Source: Oscillospiraceae bacterium
GTDB taxonomy: Bacteria; Bacillota; Clostridia; Oscillospirales; Ruminococcaceae
Length of the DNA stretch: 62,351 nt
Assembly: GCA_017435745.1 (NCBI GenBank)
Contig: JAFSEN010000013.1
Coordinates: 1-62,351, forward strand
Direction of reading: 5' to 3'
The position numbers and the translations under genes were made by a program. The notes beneath the pieces were generated by a model. That model saw only the letters and a program-made list of their open reading frames with translations, was not told where the DNA came from and did not search any database. This document shows positions 18,497 to 27,291 of this stretch, one piece after another; position 1 is the stretch's first letter; each line of letters opens with the position of its first letter.

Positions 18497-18578
18497 CAAC
18501 ATCTGTTGCTAAATTGATGATTGTTTTTAATTTGCAAAATATATTATACTATTTTTGCATTAAAAAGACAACTGTTGT
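18497..18578. promoter_or_regulatory. Divergent control region with two TetR-type palindromes
   Basis: CAACA-TC-TGTTG at 18497-18508 and ACAAC-T-GTTGT at 18568-18578 share the half-site CAAC. A TATACT -10-like box lies between them (about 18545). Candidate operators for the adjacent TetR regulator. Confidence 0.45.
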
Positions 18579-18599
18579 TTTATTAAGGAGGTTAATTAT

Positions 18600-18968
18600 A
18601 TGAAAAAAAGCAGTTTTGTTGCAATGATTCTCGGAACGGTAAGCACCGTTCTTTTCTCTCTCGGAATGTGCATGGCGCTTCTTCCCGAATGGGATTCTTT
18701 TAATGAAGGAATCGTTTTTGGGGCAATCGGACTTTTACTTGGTCTTATAACTCTTTTAATCTGGCGCAAAATGGAAAACAAAGCGCCCATCAAAATCAAC
18801 GGAAAATCCGTTTTGTTCACCGTTTTTGCTGTTCTCGGTACGCTTGTTCTCGGACTTGGAATGTGCTTCTGCATGGTATGGGAAAACATCGTTCTCGGAA
18901 CCATCATAGGACTTGTGGGAATCGTTATGCTTCTTTCCCTTATTCCCATTACAAAAGGAATTAAATAA
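18600..18968 (+). CDS. Small four-helix membrane protein
   Basis: A 122-residue protein with four predicted transmembrane helices and no recognised family. The two halves look alike: LGTVSTVLFSLGMCMALL in the first and LGTLVLGLGMCFCMVW in the second, suggesting an internal duplication of a two-helix unit. A strong AAGGAGG precedes the ATG. It is divergent from the TetR gene and four bases before the next membrane protein gene. Confidence 0.75.
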   Translation: MKKSSFVAMILGTVSTVLFSLGMCMALLPEWDSFNEGIVFGAIGLLLGLITLLIWRKMENKAPIKINGKSVLFTVFAVLGTLVLGLGMCFCMVWENIVLGTIIGLVGIVMLLSLIPITKGIK

Positions 18969-18972
18969 TCAA

Positions 18973-19752
18973 ATGGAACGTATTGAAAAGCTTACTTTGT
19001 TAAGTCTTTTTATAAACCTTGCATACGCGTTTTATAATGCAGCAATCGGTTTTTACACTCATTCCTGGTGGTTTGTAACGCTTTTTCTCTATTTTTCGGT
19101 TCTCAGTGTTACGCGTTTTTCACTTTTACGTATTAAAAATAAAAGCGCCGAAGATTTTTCGCTTGAACTCTTCGCTGAAAAATTCACCGGAATCATGTTC
19201 ATTATTCTTTCTGTTTCGCTTATCGGAACAGTAATTCTTTCGGTTATCGATAACCATGGAACAAAATATAACGAAATCGTGATGATAACCATTGCGCTTT
19301 ATGTTTTTATCAAAATGACTCTTGCGGTTATTAATCTTATCAAAGCAAGAAAAAATGATTCGCCGGTTATCAAAACACTTCGCGGAATTTCTTTTGCGGA
19401 TGCGTTTGTTTCGGTTTTTTCACTGCAGCGATCAATGCTTGTTTCTTTCGGCGGAATGGATGAAAAAGATATAAAGCTTTTCAATACATTAACCGGTTCC
19501 GGTGTTTGTATAATAATATTTTTACTTGGAATGAATTTACTTAAAGGGGATAAATTTAAAATGGCAAAATCCAAAATTGTTGAAATCAATGAAAAAATCA
19601 CCGATGCTGCGGTAGGCGGATATAAAAAAATCGAAACAGCTGTTGTTGACGGCTACACAAAAATTGAAGACAAATTCGTCGAAAAATATCTTGTTCACGA
19701 CGGAGAAACCGTTGAAGAAGCAAAAGAAAGACTTAAAAAAGAAGGCAAATGA
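18973..19752 (+). CDS. Membrane protein with C-terminal helical module
   Basis: A 259-residue protein. The first 195 residues carry about five hydrophobic segments. The last 63 residues, from Met 197 (MAKSKIVEINEKI), form a charged module with two copies of a GGYKKIE/DGYTKIE motif and end GETVEEAKERLKKEGK; as I recall, this module also occurs as a free small protein in other Clostridia. ATG 18973 has AAAGGA upstream. An AAAGGGG site before codon 197 may allow separate translation of the module. Confidence 0.72.
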   Translation: MERIEKLTLLSLFINLAYAFYNAAIGFYTHSWWFVTLFLYFSVLSVTRFSLLRIKNKSAEDFSLELFAEKFTGIMFIILSVSLIGTVILSVIDNHGTKYNEIVMITIALYVFIKMTLAVINLIKARKNDSPVIKTLRGISFADAFVSVFSLQRSMLVSFGGMDEKDIKLFNTLTGSGVCIIIFLLGMNLLKGDKFKMAKSKIVEINEKITDAAVGGYKKIETAVVDGYTKIEDKFVEKYLVHDGETVEEAKERLKKEGK

Positions 19753-19754
19753 TA

Positions 19755-19790
19755 AAAAAGGATATTGCCCAAACGGCAATATCCTTTTTT
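19755..19790. terminator. Bidirectional terminator
   Basis: Stem AAAAAAGGATATTGCC/GGCAATATCCTTTTTT with a five-base loop, between the converging membrane protein gene and msrA. Confidence 0.92.
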
Positions 19791-20281
19791 TACTTTTGTT
19801 TTCTTCCGGATTCGATAAGTTCTTTTTCAAATTCTTCCGGGTGCTTCAGATAGTAATTTTGGTGCTCTTCTTCTGCGGTATAAAATTTTTCAAAGGGTTC
19901 AACGCTTATCCAAACTTTTTTTGCAAAATTTTCTTCGAGTTTTGAAATCATTTTTTCTGCGGTTTCTTTTTCTATAATATCATTATAATAAATTGCAAGG
20001 GTGTACGAATACCCTCTGTCAATAAACTGGCCTTCACCGTCAAAAGGATCGACGCTGTCGATGAAAATTTCAAAAAGTTCTTTGAACGAAACCTTTTCAG
20101 GATCATATTCTATTTTTATTGTTTCACGGTGGCCGGTTTTCTGGCTTTTTACCTCGCTGTAGGTGGGGTTTTCTTGATTTCCGCCGCAATAGCCGCTTGT
20201 AACATCGAAAACACCTTCCATTTCTTTAAAAGTCGGGGTTATGCACCAAAAGCATCCACCGGCAAAATATGCAGTTTTCAT
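19790..20281 (-). CDS. msrA: Peptide methionine sulfoxide reductase A
   Basis: Repairs the S-epimer of methionine sulfoxide in proteins. The 163-residue protein starts MKTAYFAGGCFWC, containing the catalytic GCFWC motif, followed by GVFDVTSGYCGG, a YDP motif and EEEHQNYYLKHPEEF. I chose ATG 20281, which has GGTGAT upstream; two earlier in-frame codons (to 20290) only add three residues. No msrB fusion. Confidence 0.95.
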   Translation of the reverse strand: MKTAYFAGGCFWCITPTFKEMEGVFDVTSGYCGGNQENPTYSEVKSQKTGHRETIKIEYDPEKVSFKELFEIFIDSVDPFDGEGQFIDRGYSYTLAIYYNDIIEKETAEKMISKLEENFAKKVWISVEPFEKFYTAEEEHQNYYLKHPEEFEKELIESGRKQK

Positions 20282-20298
20282 AAACATCACCCGCTTTA

Positions 20299-21036
20299 TT
20301 ATTCAAAAATGAATTTTCTGAATTCGTTTAAAAGATATTCCATATCATTGCTTTCATAATAATAATGACCAGATTTTTTAAGAACATTTACCGTCGCAGA
20401 AATGCTTTTTTCAAGGTAAGCGATTGATTTTTTTGATACCAATTCATCGTCCCATGATTGAAATATCACGCAGTTTGTTTTAAGTTTTTTGATGTTCTTC
20501 CTTGTTTCTTTGATTTTATCAAAAAGTTCCAGAAAACGCGGTATCCATCCAAGATATTTAAAAGGATTTTTTGAAAGATTTATTCCGCAGCAATTTTTCA
20601 TCGCAACAAGTTTTTCATCGCTTTCCGGAACCTTTCCAAGATAGATTCTGAAAGCAGAAAAGAGCGCAACCGGCTTTACAAAAAGTTTTATCGGAACAGC
20701 AAGTAAAAAAAGTTTTTCTATTCTTTTTTCTTTTATTGCCTGTTCAACTGCAAGAAGCGTTCCAAGGGAATGTGCAACGATAAAAATCTTTTTATGGGTT
20801 TCAAGAAGTTTGTCCACAACTTGATTAACCTGCATTTCCCATTTTTTCATTGAAGTTTTTGAAAAATCCTCGGTTTTTCCGCCGTGACCATCCAAAAGAA
20901 GATTATAGACCGAAAATTCTTTTGGAACAAGCGGAAGAAAATCTTTAAAGTGGTTCGGCGTTCCGGCAATTCCGTGGATAAACAAAACGGCGGATTCCGC
21001 CACCGGAACAATGCGTTTATATTCCTTATGTTCCAC
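20299..21036 (-). CDS. Alpha/beta hydrolase (carboxylesterase/lipase-like)
   Basis: A cytoplasmic alpha/beta hydrolase of about 245 residues. Motifs: FIHGIAGTPNHF (oxyanion HG), VAHSLGT (nucleophile elbow GHSLG-like, Ser), FQSWDDELV (Asp) and SGHYYYES (His). The start is uncertain: GTG 21036 sits nine bases after GGGTGAT, while the ATG at 21054 lies only about five bases from a TATAAT box (21059-21064) and is probably untranscribed. Substrate unknown. Confidence 0.85.
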   Translation of the reverse strand: MEHKEYKRIVPVAESAVLFIHGIAGTPNHFKDFLPLVPKEFSVYNLLLDGHGGKTEDFSKTSMKKWEMQVNQVVDKLLETHKKIFIVAHSLGTLLAVEQAIKEKRIEKLFLLAVPIKLFVKPVALFSAFRIYLGKVPESDEKLVAMKNCCGINLSKNPFKYLGWIPRFLELFDKIKETRKNIKKLKTNCVIFQSWDDELVSKKSIAYLEKSISATVNVLKKSGHYYYESNDMEYLLNEFRKFIFE

Positions 21037-21091
21037 AAAATCACCCGCCTTCATGTAGATTATATCATAAATAAAATTAAATGTATATGAC

Positions 21092-21123
21092 AAAAAAGCT
21101 CATTCCGAAGAATGAGCTTTTTG
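21092..21123 (-). terminator. Terminator of the tRNA operon
   Basis: Stem AAAAAGCTCATTC/GAATGAGCTTTTT with a CGAA loop and a T-run, immediately 3' of tRNA-Tyr on the minus strand. Confidence 0.92.
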
Positions 21124-21124
21124 T

Positions 21125-21209
21125 TGGTGGGAGCGGGTGGGTTCGAACCACCGTAGTCACTGACAACAGATTTACAGTCTGCCCCCTTTGGCCGCTTGGG
21201 TACACTCCC
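21125..21209 (-). tRNA. tRNA-Tyr (GTA)
   Basis: An 85-base class II tRNA with encoded CCA end. Acceptor arms GGGAGTG and CGCTCCC pair; the anticodon loop CTGTAAA gives anticodon GTA; a long variable arm and the GGTTCGAACC T-loop region are present. It follows tRNA-Thr by 24 bases in the same transcript. Confidence 0.97.
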
Positions 21210-21233
21210 ATATAATATTCAATTTGTCGATAG

Positions 21234-21309
21234 TGGAGCTGGTGGACGGACTCGAACCCCCGACCTGCTGATTACAAATCAGCTGCTCTACCAACTGAGC
21301 TACACCAGC
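21234..21309 (-). tRNA. tRNA-Thr (TGT)
   Basis: A 76-base tRNA with encoded CCA. Acceptor stem GCTGGTG pairs with CACCAGC; the anticodon loop TTTGTAA gives anticodon TGT; D-loop AGTTGGT and T-loop GGTTCGAGTCC are normal. Confidence 0.97.
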
Positions 21310-21327
21310 ATCTCAGCGACGAATGTT

Positions 21328-21356
21328 ATCTTAACACATCCGAAAGAATTTGTCAA
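21328..21356 (-). promoter_or_regulatory. Promoter of the tRNA-Thr/tRNA-Tyr operon
   Basis: TTGACA (21351-21356) and TAAGAT (21328-21333) with a 17-base spacer on the minus strand, about 19 bases before tRNA-Thr. Confidence 0.8.
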
Positions 21357-21482
21357 CACTAAATTTTAATTTTTTTAAATTTTTTTGCTTTAATGAATTC
21401 TTAATAAAATCTTAAAGCTTTGCGTACTTTTTTCTTAAACTCTGTTTTGCTAACATTTCTTGGTAAACGGAGGATTATTGAT

Positions 21483-22325
21483 ATGAAAAGATTTTTTATT
21501 ATAGCACTTGCTTTTGCAGTTGTTTTAATTTCAGCGTTTTTTCTTGCCGAAAAGTTTTTTCCGGCTGAAACATATCTTCTCAAAAATTTTATCTATAATA
21601 ATTCAAAAAATTCTTTTCCCGCTCCCGAAAAAGATTTTTTTGAATTAAACAGCGATTTATCTAATCTTATAGAAAACGGAGCAATGCTCAACGATTCGCT
21701 TTTGCTTATAAACGAAACCCACCCGCTCCCTGAAAATTATTCGCCTGAACTTATTGATTTGGGAGGAATATATATAAATTCCTGCGCAAAAGAAGCTTAT
21801 CATAATCTTGCAGACGATATCAAGGATTTTTACGGAAACCCGCTTTATATCATGAGTGCATTCCGAACGCGCGACGAACAAATTGAAATACTTGAATCCG
21901 GAAACGAATATGCCGCTTCTGTCGATTCCAGTGAACATCTTTCCGGGCTCGCTCTTGATGTTTATGTAAAATATTATGCCGGAATGGGTTTTCTTGACAG
22001 CGAAGAAGGACAGTTTGTCAATTCTTATTGTCAGGATTACGGTTTTATAATCCGTTATCCATATTACGGCGAACACATTACAGGAATACCTTTTGAACCC
22101 TGGCATCTTCGGTATGTCGGTCTTCCACATTCAAAAATCATAACAGAAAATAAACTTACTCTTGAAGAGTATATCGAATCATATATTCCCGGCGAGATTT
22201 ATCATTACGAAAATTATTTCATTTCCCGCCAGAAACCGGATAAGATATTTATTCCTGAAGGACTTTACGAAATTGTTATTTCCCCCGACAACACCGGTTA
22301 TTATTTTATAACCGGAAAACAATAA
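21483..22325 (+). CDS. VanY-like D-alanyl-D-alanine carboxypeptidase (M15B)
   Basis: A membrane-anchored or secreted zinc peptidase acting on peptidoglycan stems. The 280-residue protein has an N-terminal hydrophobic anchor (about 4-24), the MSAFRTRDEQIE motif, the zinc motif SSEHLSGLALDVYV and the distal EPWHLRYVG motif with the third ligand His. ATG 21483 follows GGAGG; the longer frame to 21420 lacks a site. No vancomycin-resistance genes are nearby, so a housekeeping wall-trimming role is more likely. Confidence 0.92.
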   Translation: MKRFFIIALAFAVVLISAFFLAEKFFPAETYLLKNFIYNNSKNSFPAPEKDFFELNSDLSNLIENGAMLNDSLLLINETHPLPENYSPELIDLGGIYINSCAKEAYHNLADDIKDFYGNPLYIMSAFRTRDEQIEILESGNEYAASVDSSEHLSGLALDVYVKYYAGMGFLDSEEGQFVNSYCQDYGFIIRYPYYGEHITGIPFEPWHLRYVGLPHSKIITENKLTLEEYIESYIPGEIYHYENYFISRQKPDKIFIPEGLYEIVISPDNTGYYFITGKQ

Positions 22326-22335
22326 TAATTTTTTA

Positions 22336-22364
22336 TTGCCTGTCCCCTTTCTTTGTGATAGTAT
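22336..22364 (+). promoter_or_regulatory. Promoter of the metallophosphoesterase gene
   Basis: TTGCCT (22336-22341) and TAGTAT (22359-22364), 17-base spacer, about 30 bases before the ATG. Confidence 0.6.
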
Positions 22365-22395
22365 TTAATCAAAGTCAAATCTTTTGGGGGAAAAT

Positions 22396-23649
22396 ATGAA
22401 AAAAATTGTATCTTTTTTATTAGTTGCTGTTATGCTTCTTTCTTTTGCGGCCTGTGGTTCCGACAAAAACGATTTTGACATAGTTGTTGTTACCGATATC
22501 CATTTTGCCGGAAGAGAGCATTTTGATTACGAAGGATATTTTGCCGAATCAAATGACACAAACGGTTCCGGAAAACAGATGAAATATCTTGACGATATTT
22601 TAGATGCCTTTATTGACGAAATGAAAACCAGAAAACCGGATTATATTTTGATGACCGGCGACAACACTTTTGACGGAGCAAAGGAATCCCACCTTGCTCT
22701 GACCGAAAAACTCAAGGTGCTCGTTGACGAAGGAATAACTATACTTAATATTCCCGGAAATCACGATATAAAATCGACAGCATTTATTTTCCCCGACGGC
22801 GGATTTGAAGAAACAGAATCTTTAACCCCCGAAGAATACCGCGAAGTTTATGCAAACTTCGGATATACCGGCGGAATCTCCTATGACGAAAGTTCCCTTT
22901 CATACGTTTACAATACTGGAAAAGGCGTCCGTTTCTTTATGATCGACACCAACGCAACTTATGGTCTTCTTTACGGCGAGATTATAAAAGAAAAATATGA
23001 ATGGCTTGAAAAGGAACTTTCCGCCTGCATCGAAGCCGGAGATGTCCCTGTTGTCGCAGGGCACCACAACCTTCTTGAACACAACCCGATGTTTAACTTC
23101 GGATATATGCTCAACAACAGCGCAGACGTTCAAGAACTTTTTGCCGAATATGGAGTAAATCTTTATCTCAGCGGACATATGCACACCCAGCATATTGCGC
23201 AGAACGAAAATATTATCGATATTGTCGGCGGCGCTTTTTCTGTTTATCCGCACCGTTATGCCGAAATCAGTTTTACCGATGAAGGATGGACTTATGAATC
23301 CAAAGAAACCGATGTAGTTTCTTTTGCTGAAAAAATCGGAAGCACCGACGAAAACCTTCTTAAATATTCTGAATATGGCTATAATTTCTTCTACAATAAC
23401 GCATACAGCCAGGGACTTGATGCTCTTTCCGAAGTTGTAACCGATAAAGAACTCCTTGAAAAATATGCCGATTTTTCCGCAAAACTCAATGTTGCATATT
23501 TCGGCGGAGTTTTTTCCGATCTTGATCTTTCAATTGCGGAACAGTTCCTTAAAGATTCTTCCGGAACACGCTGGGGATTCTATATGGATTACATTTTAAT
23601 GGACACCAAGGATAATGTTTATTGCCAATGGATTTATGCAAACGAATAA
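22396..23649 (+). CDS. Metallophosphoesterase lipoprotein
   Basis: A 417-residue cell-surface lipoprotein; signal peptide with lipobox SFAAC (Cys about 20). The calcineurin-like phosphoesterase motifs are complete: VVTDIHF, LMTGDNTFDG, IPGNHDIK, VAGHHNL and LSGHMHTQH. A C-terminal domain of about 110 residues follows the catalytic core. Probable extracellular phosphatase or nucleotidase; substrate unknown. ATG 22396 has GGGGG upstream. Confidence 0.9.
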   Translation: MKKIVSFLLVAVMLLSFAACGSDKNDFDIVVVTDIHFAGREHFDYEGYFAESNDTNGSGKQMKYLDDILDAFIDEMKTRKPDYILMTGDNTFDGAKESHLALTEKLKVLVDEGITILNIPGNHDIKSTAFIFPDGGFEETESLTPEEYREVYANFGYTGGISYDESSLSYVYNTGKGVRFFMIDTNATYGLLYGEIIKEKYEWLEKELSACIEAGDVPVVAGHHNLLEHNPMFNFGYMLNNSADVQELFAEYGVNLYLSGHMHTQHIAQNENIIDIVGGAFSVYPHRYAEISFTDEGWTYESKETDVVSFAEKIGSTDENLLKYSEYGYNFFYNNAYSQGLDALSEVVTDKELLEKYADFSAKLNVAYFGGVFSDLDLSIAEQFLKDSSGTRWGFYMDYILMDTKDNVYCQWIYANE

Positions 23650-23653
23650 CAAT

Positions 23654-23685
23654 AAAAGCTCTTCCTTTTTGGAAGGGCTTTTTTA
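23654..23685 (+). terminator. Rho-independent terminator
   Basis: Stem AAAAGCTCTTCC/GGAAGGGCTTTT with one G-T pair and a T-run, after the phosphoesterase gene. Confidence 0.85.
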
Positions 23686-23708
23686 TTGTTGATTAAACCA
23701 ACGGTTTG

Positions 23709-23737
23709 TTGAAAAGCAATTGCAGTCGTGCTATACT
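23709..23737 (+). promoter_or_regulatory. Promoter of the ABC exporter operon
   Basis: TTGAAA (23709-23714) and TATACT (23732-23737) with a 17-base spacer. A short inverted repeat AAACC-AAC-GGTTT lies just upstream at about 23695-23707 and may be an operator. Confidence 0.7.
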
Positions 23738-23785
23738 GAAAATTGGTTTTTCGCGTTAAAAAATCTTTGTTTATGTGAGGTAGAA

Positions 23786-25507
23786 ATGAAAAAGATTTTT
23801 GAAAACCTGTTGCATTACAAAAGCAGGATTCCGGTTGCGCTGCTTTTCATGACAGCCGCCACAATATGCGACCTTATGCTCCCCACCATAATGAGCGATA
23901 TTGTGGACAAAGGCATCTATCTTTCCGATATGGAATACATTAAAAGGAACTGCCTTTATATGTTCCTTGTTTCCCTTGCGGGTCTTGTAACCGTTATTAT
24001 CGGAAGAAAAATCACAGCCGAAATCGTTTCCGGTTTTTGCTGTGATCTTCGCAGAATGGTTTTTGCAAAAGTCAATACAATGACTTTCGGCGAAATCAAC
24101 GAGCTCGGCACAGCCGCGCTTATAACCCGTTCCACCCATGATACCGAAACTCTCGGATGGATCGCTTCTATTTTCTGCGGAAATATTATAACGATTCCTG
24201 TTCTGTTTATCGGAGGCGTTTTGCTTTCTTTCAGCAAGGACATACTTCTTTCGCTTATTCTTCTGTTTTTTGTTCCGATAGTCTTCGTCGTTGTTGTTTT
24301 GATCGGAAGAAAAATCGAACCGCTTTGGCGAATTGCCGACGAATTTATTGACAAACAGAATGACATAATGCGTGAACGTCTTCGCGGAATCCGTGTAATC
24401 CGCGCATTCGACAAAGAAGATTATGAGCACGACAGAATTTCGGAAGCAACAAGAAAGATGGCAATGAATATCATCAAATCCAACGTGAGCATGGGAGTAA
24501 TTGCTCCACTCGCACTTTTTCTTCTCAATTTTTCCGTAATTCTTATAATTTATGTCGGCGCATTCAGAATGGAAAACGGCATGAGCGCAGTTTCTGCCGG
24601 AGATATTTTTGCTGTCATTCAATATGTTACCCTTGTTATGACAAGCATTATGAACGCCGCTTTTGTAATTGTAATGATTCCCCATGCAAAAGTTGCCGCA
24701 AACCGAATCGGAGAAGTTGTTTCCGCAAACGGATATGACGATAACCTTCCCGAAGAATCCATTGAATTTTCAGGAAGCGTTGTTTTCGACAACGTTACTT
24801 TTAAATATGACGGTGCTTCCGAAGCCGCCGTCAGCAATATTTCTTTTAAAATCGAACCGGGACAGAAAGTTTCTGTAATCGGCGGAACCGGAAGCGGTAA
24901 ATCCACCCTTGTTTCACTTATGCTCTGCTTCCGCATGCCAACCGAAGGAAAAGTTATTTATGACGAAAGGAGCACCGATACCCTTAGCCATAAAACTGTC
25001 CGCAGGAATATAAGCTGCGTCCTTCAGAATTCATCGATTTATTCCGGAACCATAAAAGATAATATTCTTATGGGAAAACCGGATGCTTCAGACGAAGAAA
25101 TTCTTGAAGCGGCGGAAATTTCCGAACTTTCCGAATTTGTTCGTTCCCTTGAAAAAGGTTTTGACCACGAACTTAACCAATCCGGCAAAAACCTTTCCGG
25201 CGGACAGAAACAGCGTCTTTCAATTGCAAGAGCTGTCATCAGAAATGCTCCGATCTACATTTTTGACGACAGTTTTTCCGCACTGGATTTCCTTACCGAA
25301 TCCAAACTCCGTACAAAGCTTGCTAAAAAAGCTGAAGGCAAAACCCAAATTGTAATTACCCAGCGGGTTACTTCCGCGATGAACAGCGATCTAATCCTTG
25401 TTATGGACAACGGAAAACTTGTTGATTCCGGAAAACATACCGAACTTCTTGAGCGCTGTAAAATTTATCGGGAAATCTATGCTTCCCAGACGGGAGGTGC
25501 AAAATGA
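23786..25507 (+). CDS. ABC exporter half-transporter A (degenerate ATPase site)
   Basis: A 573-residue half-transporter: six-helix membrane domain (about 1-320) followed by an ATPase domain. Walker A is GGTGSGKST and the signature LSGGQKQR. In Walker B the sequence is IYIFDDSFSALD, with Asp where the catalytic Glu normally lies, the hallmark of the degenerate subunit of heterodimeric exporters (TM287/288, BmrCD, LmrCD). ATG 23786 follows GAGGTAG. Its stop overlaps the next gene's ATG, so the two subunits are made together. Confidence 0.94.
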   Translation: MKKIFENLLHYKSRIPVALLFMTAATICDLMLPTIMSDIVDKGIYLSDMEYIKRNCLYMFLVSLAGLVTVIIGRKITAEIVSGFCCDLRRMVFAKVNTMTFGEINELGTAALITRSTHDTETLGWIASIFCGNIITIPVLFIGGVLLSFSKDILLSLILLFFVPIVFVVVVLIGRKIEPLWRIADEFIDKQNDIMRERLRGIRVIRAFDKEDYEHDRISEATRKMAMNIIKSNVSMGVIAPLALFLLNFSVILIIYVGAFRMENGMSAVSAGDIFAVIQYVTLVMTSIMNAAFVIVMIPHAKVAANRIGEVVSANGYDDNLPEESIEFSGSVVFDNVTFKYDGASEAAVSNISFKIEPGQKVSVIGGTGSGKSTLVSLMLCFRMPTEGKVIYDERSTDTLSHKTVRRNISCVLQNSSIYSGTIKDNILMGKPDASDEEILEAAEISELSEFVRSLEKGFDHELNQSGKNLSGGQKQRLSIARAVIRNAPIYIFDDSFSALDFLTESKLRTKLAKKAEGKTQIVITQRVTSAMNSDLILVMDNGKLVDSGKHTELLERCKIYREIYASQTGGAK

Positions 25508-27276
25508 TCGCCGAAAACAAACAAAGCCGTGCAAAAGCGTTGCTTCGCATTTTTGAGGAGGCAAAACCGATTTGGGGATGGCTTCTTCTTTCCTGTCTTC
25601 TTTGCCTTCTTTCGATAATTTTTACTGTAATTTCTCCGAAAATGCTTGGTGAACTTGTTCAGCAGCTTTATGATTACTGGTCCGGGGTTCTCGTTACCGA
25701 TAATTTTTCGGGAATGATACTTTACGGAATTGTTCCGCTCGGAATCATCTATCTTCTTCTCAGCCTTGTAAAGCTTGCGAATATGTATCTGCTCAACAAT
25801 GTTGTAAGCCGCTATTTTACCTGCAATATCCGTATAAAAATTTCCGAAAAGATAAAGCATTTGCCTGTAAAGTTTGTTGACTGTACACCTGTTGGCGAGA
25901 TTCTTCGCCGCATGACTGACGATGTTTCCCATATGGGAACTTCTATCCATACCATGATAGAAACCCTTTCCACGGGTTTCCTCCAGATTATCGTTATTAC
26001 TGTCATGATGTTCTTTGAAGATTGGAGACTTTCCCTTGCAGTTCTTGTAATAACCCCGATTTCCGTATATCTTTCTGCAAAAATTTCTTCAATAAGTGAA
26101 AAACACTTTCATGATTTATTTACCGAAGCCGGAAAACTCAATTCTATTGTAGAGGAAAGCTATACAAACTATGCAACTACAAAAGCTTATAACTGGGAGA
26201 ACGAAACTTTGCGCCGCCACGAAGAAATAAACCTTCGTCAGCGCGATTCCGAAGTTAAAGCCACTTTTATTTCTTCTGCCGTACGTCCCTGCATTGCTTT
26301 TACAAATTCCCTTGCCTACATTGCCGTAAACCTTCTTGGCGGATGGCTCATTCTTAACGAAGGGGTTTCTGTCGGAACCATTGTAACCATTGTTCTTTTT
26401 GCAAAACAGATTGCCGCTCCTCTTGAACAGATTGCCGAAGGACTCGGTGATGTTCAGCGCGCAATAACCTCTTCCCAACGCGTTTTTGCTCTTCTTGACC
26501 TTGATGAAGAAAAAGTTGATGAAGGTTCTTTCGGAAAAGAAAAAATTCTTGGCGACATAAGGTTTGAAAACATTGATTTTTCCTATGATGAAAACAAACC
26601 GCTTATTAAGAATCTTAATCTTGATATAAAACACGGCCAAAACGTTGCCATAGTAGGACCAACCGGTGCGGGAAAAACCACTATTGTCAACCTGCTTATG
26701 CGTTTTTATGATCCGCAAAGCGGAAAAATCATCATTGACGGACACGATATCGGAGAAATTTCCCGGGAAGAAGTCCGAGGACTTTTTGGAATGGTTCTTC
26801 AGGACACATGGCTTTTCGGCGGAACTGTTGCCGAAAACGTTGCTTACGGAAAACCGGACGCCACACTCGAAGAAATTATAACCGCCTGCGATGAAGCTTA
26901 TTGCGACCATTTTATCCGCACTCTTCCAAACGGTTACGATACGGTAATAGGCGACGATACCACAAATATTTCCGGCGGACAGAAACAGCTTCTTACCATC
27001 GCAAGGGCTCTTCTTGCAAATCACAGCCTTCTTATTCTTGATGAAGCCACTTCAAACGTTGATACAAGAACTGAAATTCTTATCCAGAAGGCCATGGATA
27101 AACTTATGGAAGGCAAAACCTGTTTTGTAATTGCCCACAGACTTTCCACAATCGTTGATTCCGACCTTATTCTTGTTATCAACAACGGCGAAATCGTTGA
27201 AACCGGAAAGCACGAGGAACTTCTTGCAAAAAAAGGTTTTTATTACGAGATTTACAACAGCCAGTATGCTGTTTGA
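25504..27276 (+). CDS. ABC exporter half-transporter B (canonical ATPase site)
   Basis: The 590-residue partner, with a six-helix membrane domain and a complete ATPase: Walker A GPTGAGKTT, signature ISGGQKQ, Walker B LLILDEATSNVD with the catalytic Glu, and the switch His in VIAHRLST. It starts at the ATGA overlap with the preceding gene. The pair most likely exports drugs, lipids or peptides; no substrate gene is adjacent. Confidence 0.95.
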   Translation: MIAENKQSRAKALLRIFEEAKPIWGWLLLSCLLCLLSIIFTVISPKMLGELVQQLYDYWSGVLVTDNFSGMILYGIVPLGIIYLLLSLVKLANMYLLNNVVSRYFTCNIRIKISEKIKHLPVKFVDCTPVGEILRRMTDDVSHMGTSIHTMIETLSTGFLQIIVITVMMFFEDWRLSLAVLVITPISVYLSAKISSISEKHFHDLFTEAGKLNSIVEESYTNYATTKAYNWENETLRRHEEINLRQRDSEVKATFISSAVRPCIAFTNSLAYIAVNLLGGWLILNEGVSVGTIVTIVLFAKQIAAPLEQIAEGLGDVQRAITSSQRVFALLDLDEEKVDEGSFGKEKILGDIRFENIDFSYDENKPLIKNLNLDIKHGQNVAIVGPTGAGKTTIVNLLMRFYDPQSGKIIIDGHDIGEISREEVRGLFGMVLQDTWLFGGTVAENVAYGKPDATLEEIITACDEAYCDHFIRTLPNGYDTVIGDDTTNISGGQKQLLTIARALLANHSLLILDEATSNVDTRTEILIQKAMDKLMEGKTCFVIAHRLSTIVDSDLILVINNGEIVETGKHEELLAKKGFYYEIYNSQYAV

Positions 27277-27291
27277 AAAGAGGTGTAAACA

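Noticed and set aside
21420..21482. N-terminal extension of the VanY-like protein
   Set aside because: The ATG at 21483 has GGAGG and begins a normal signal anchor; the upstream frame has no site.
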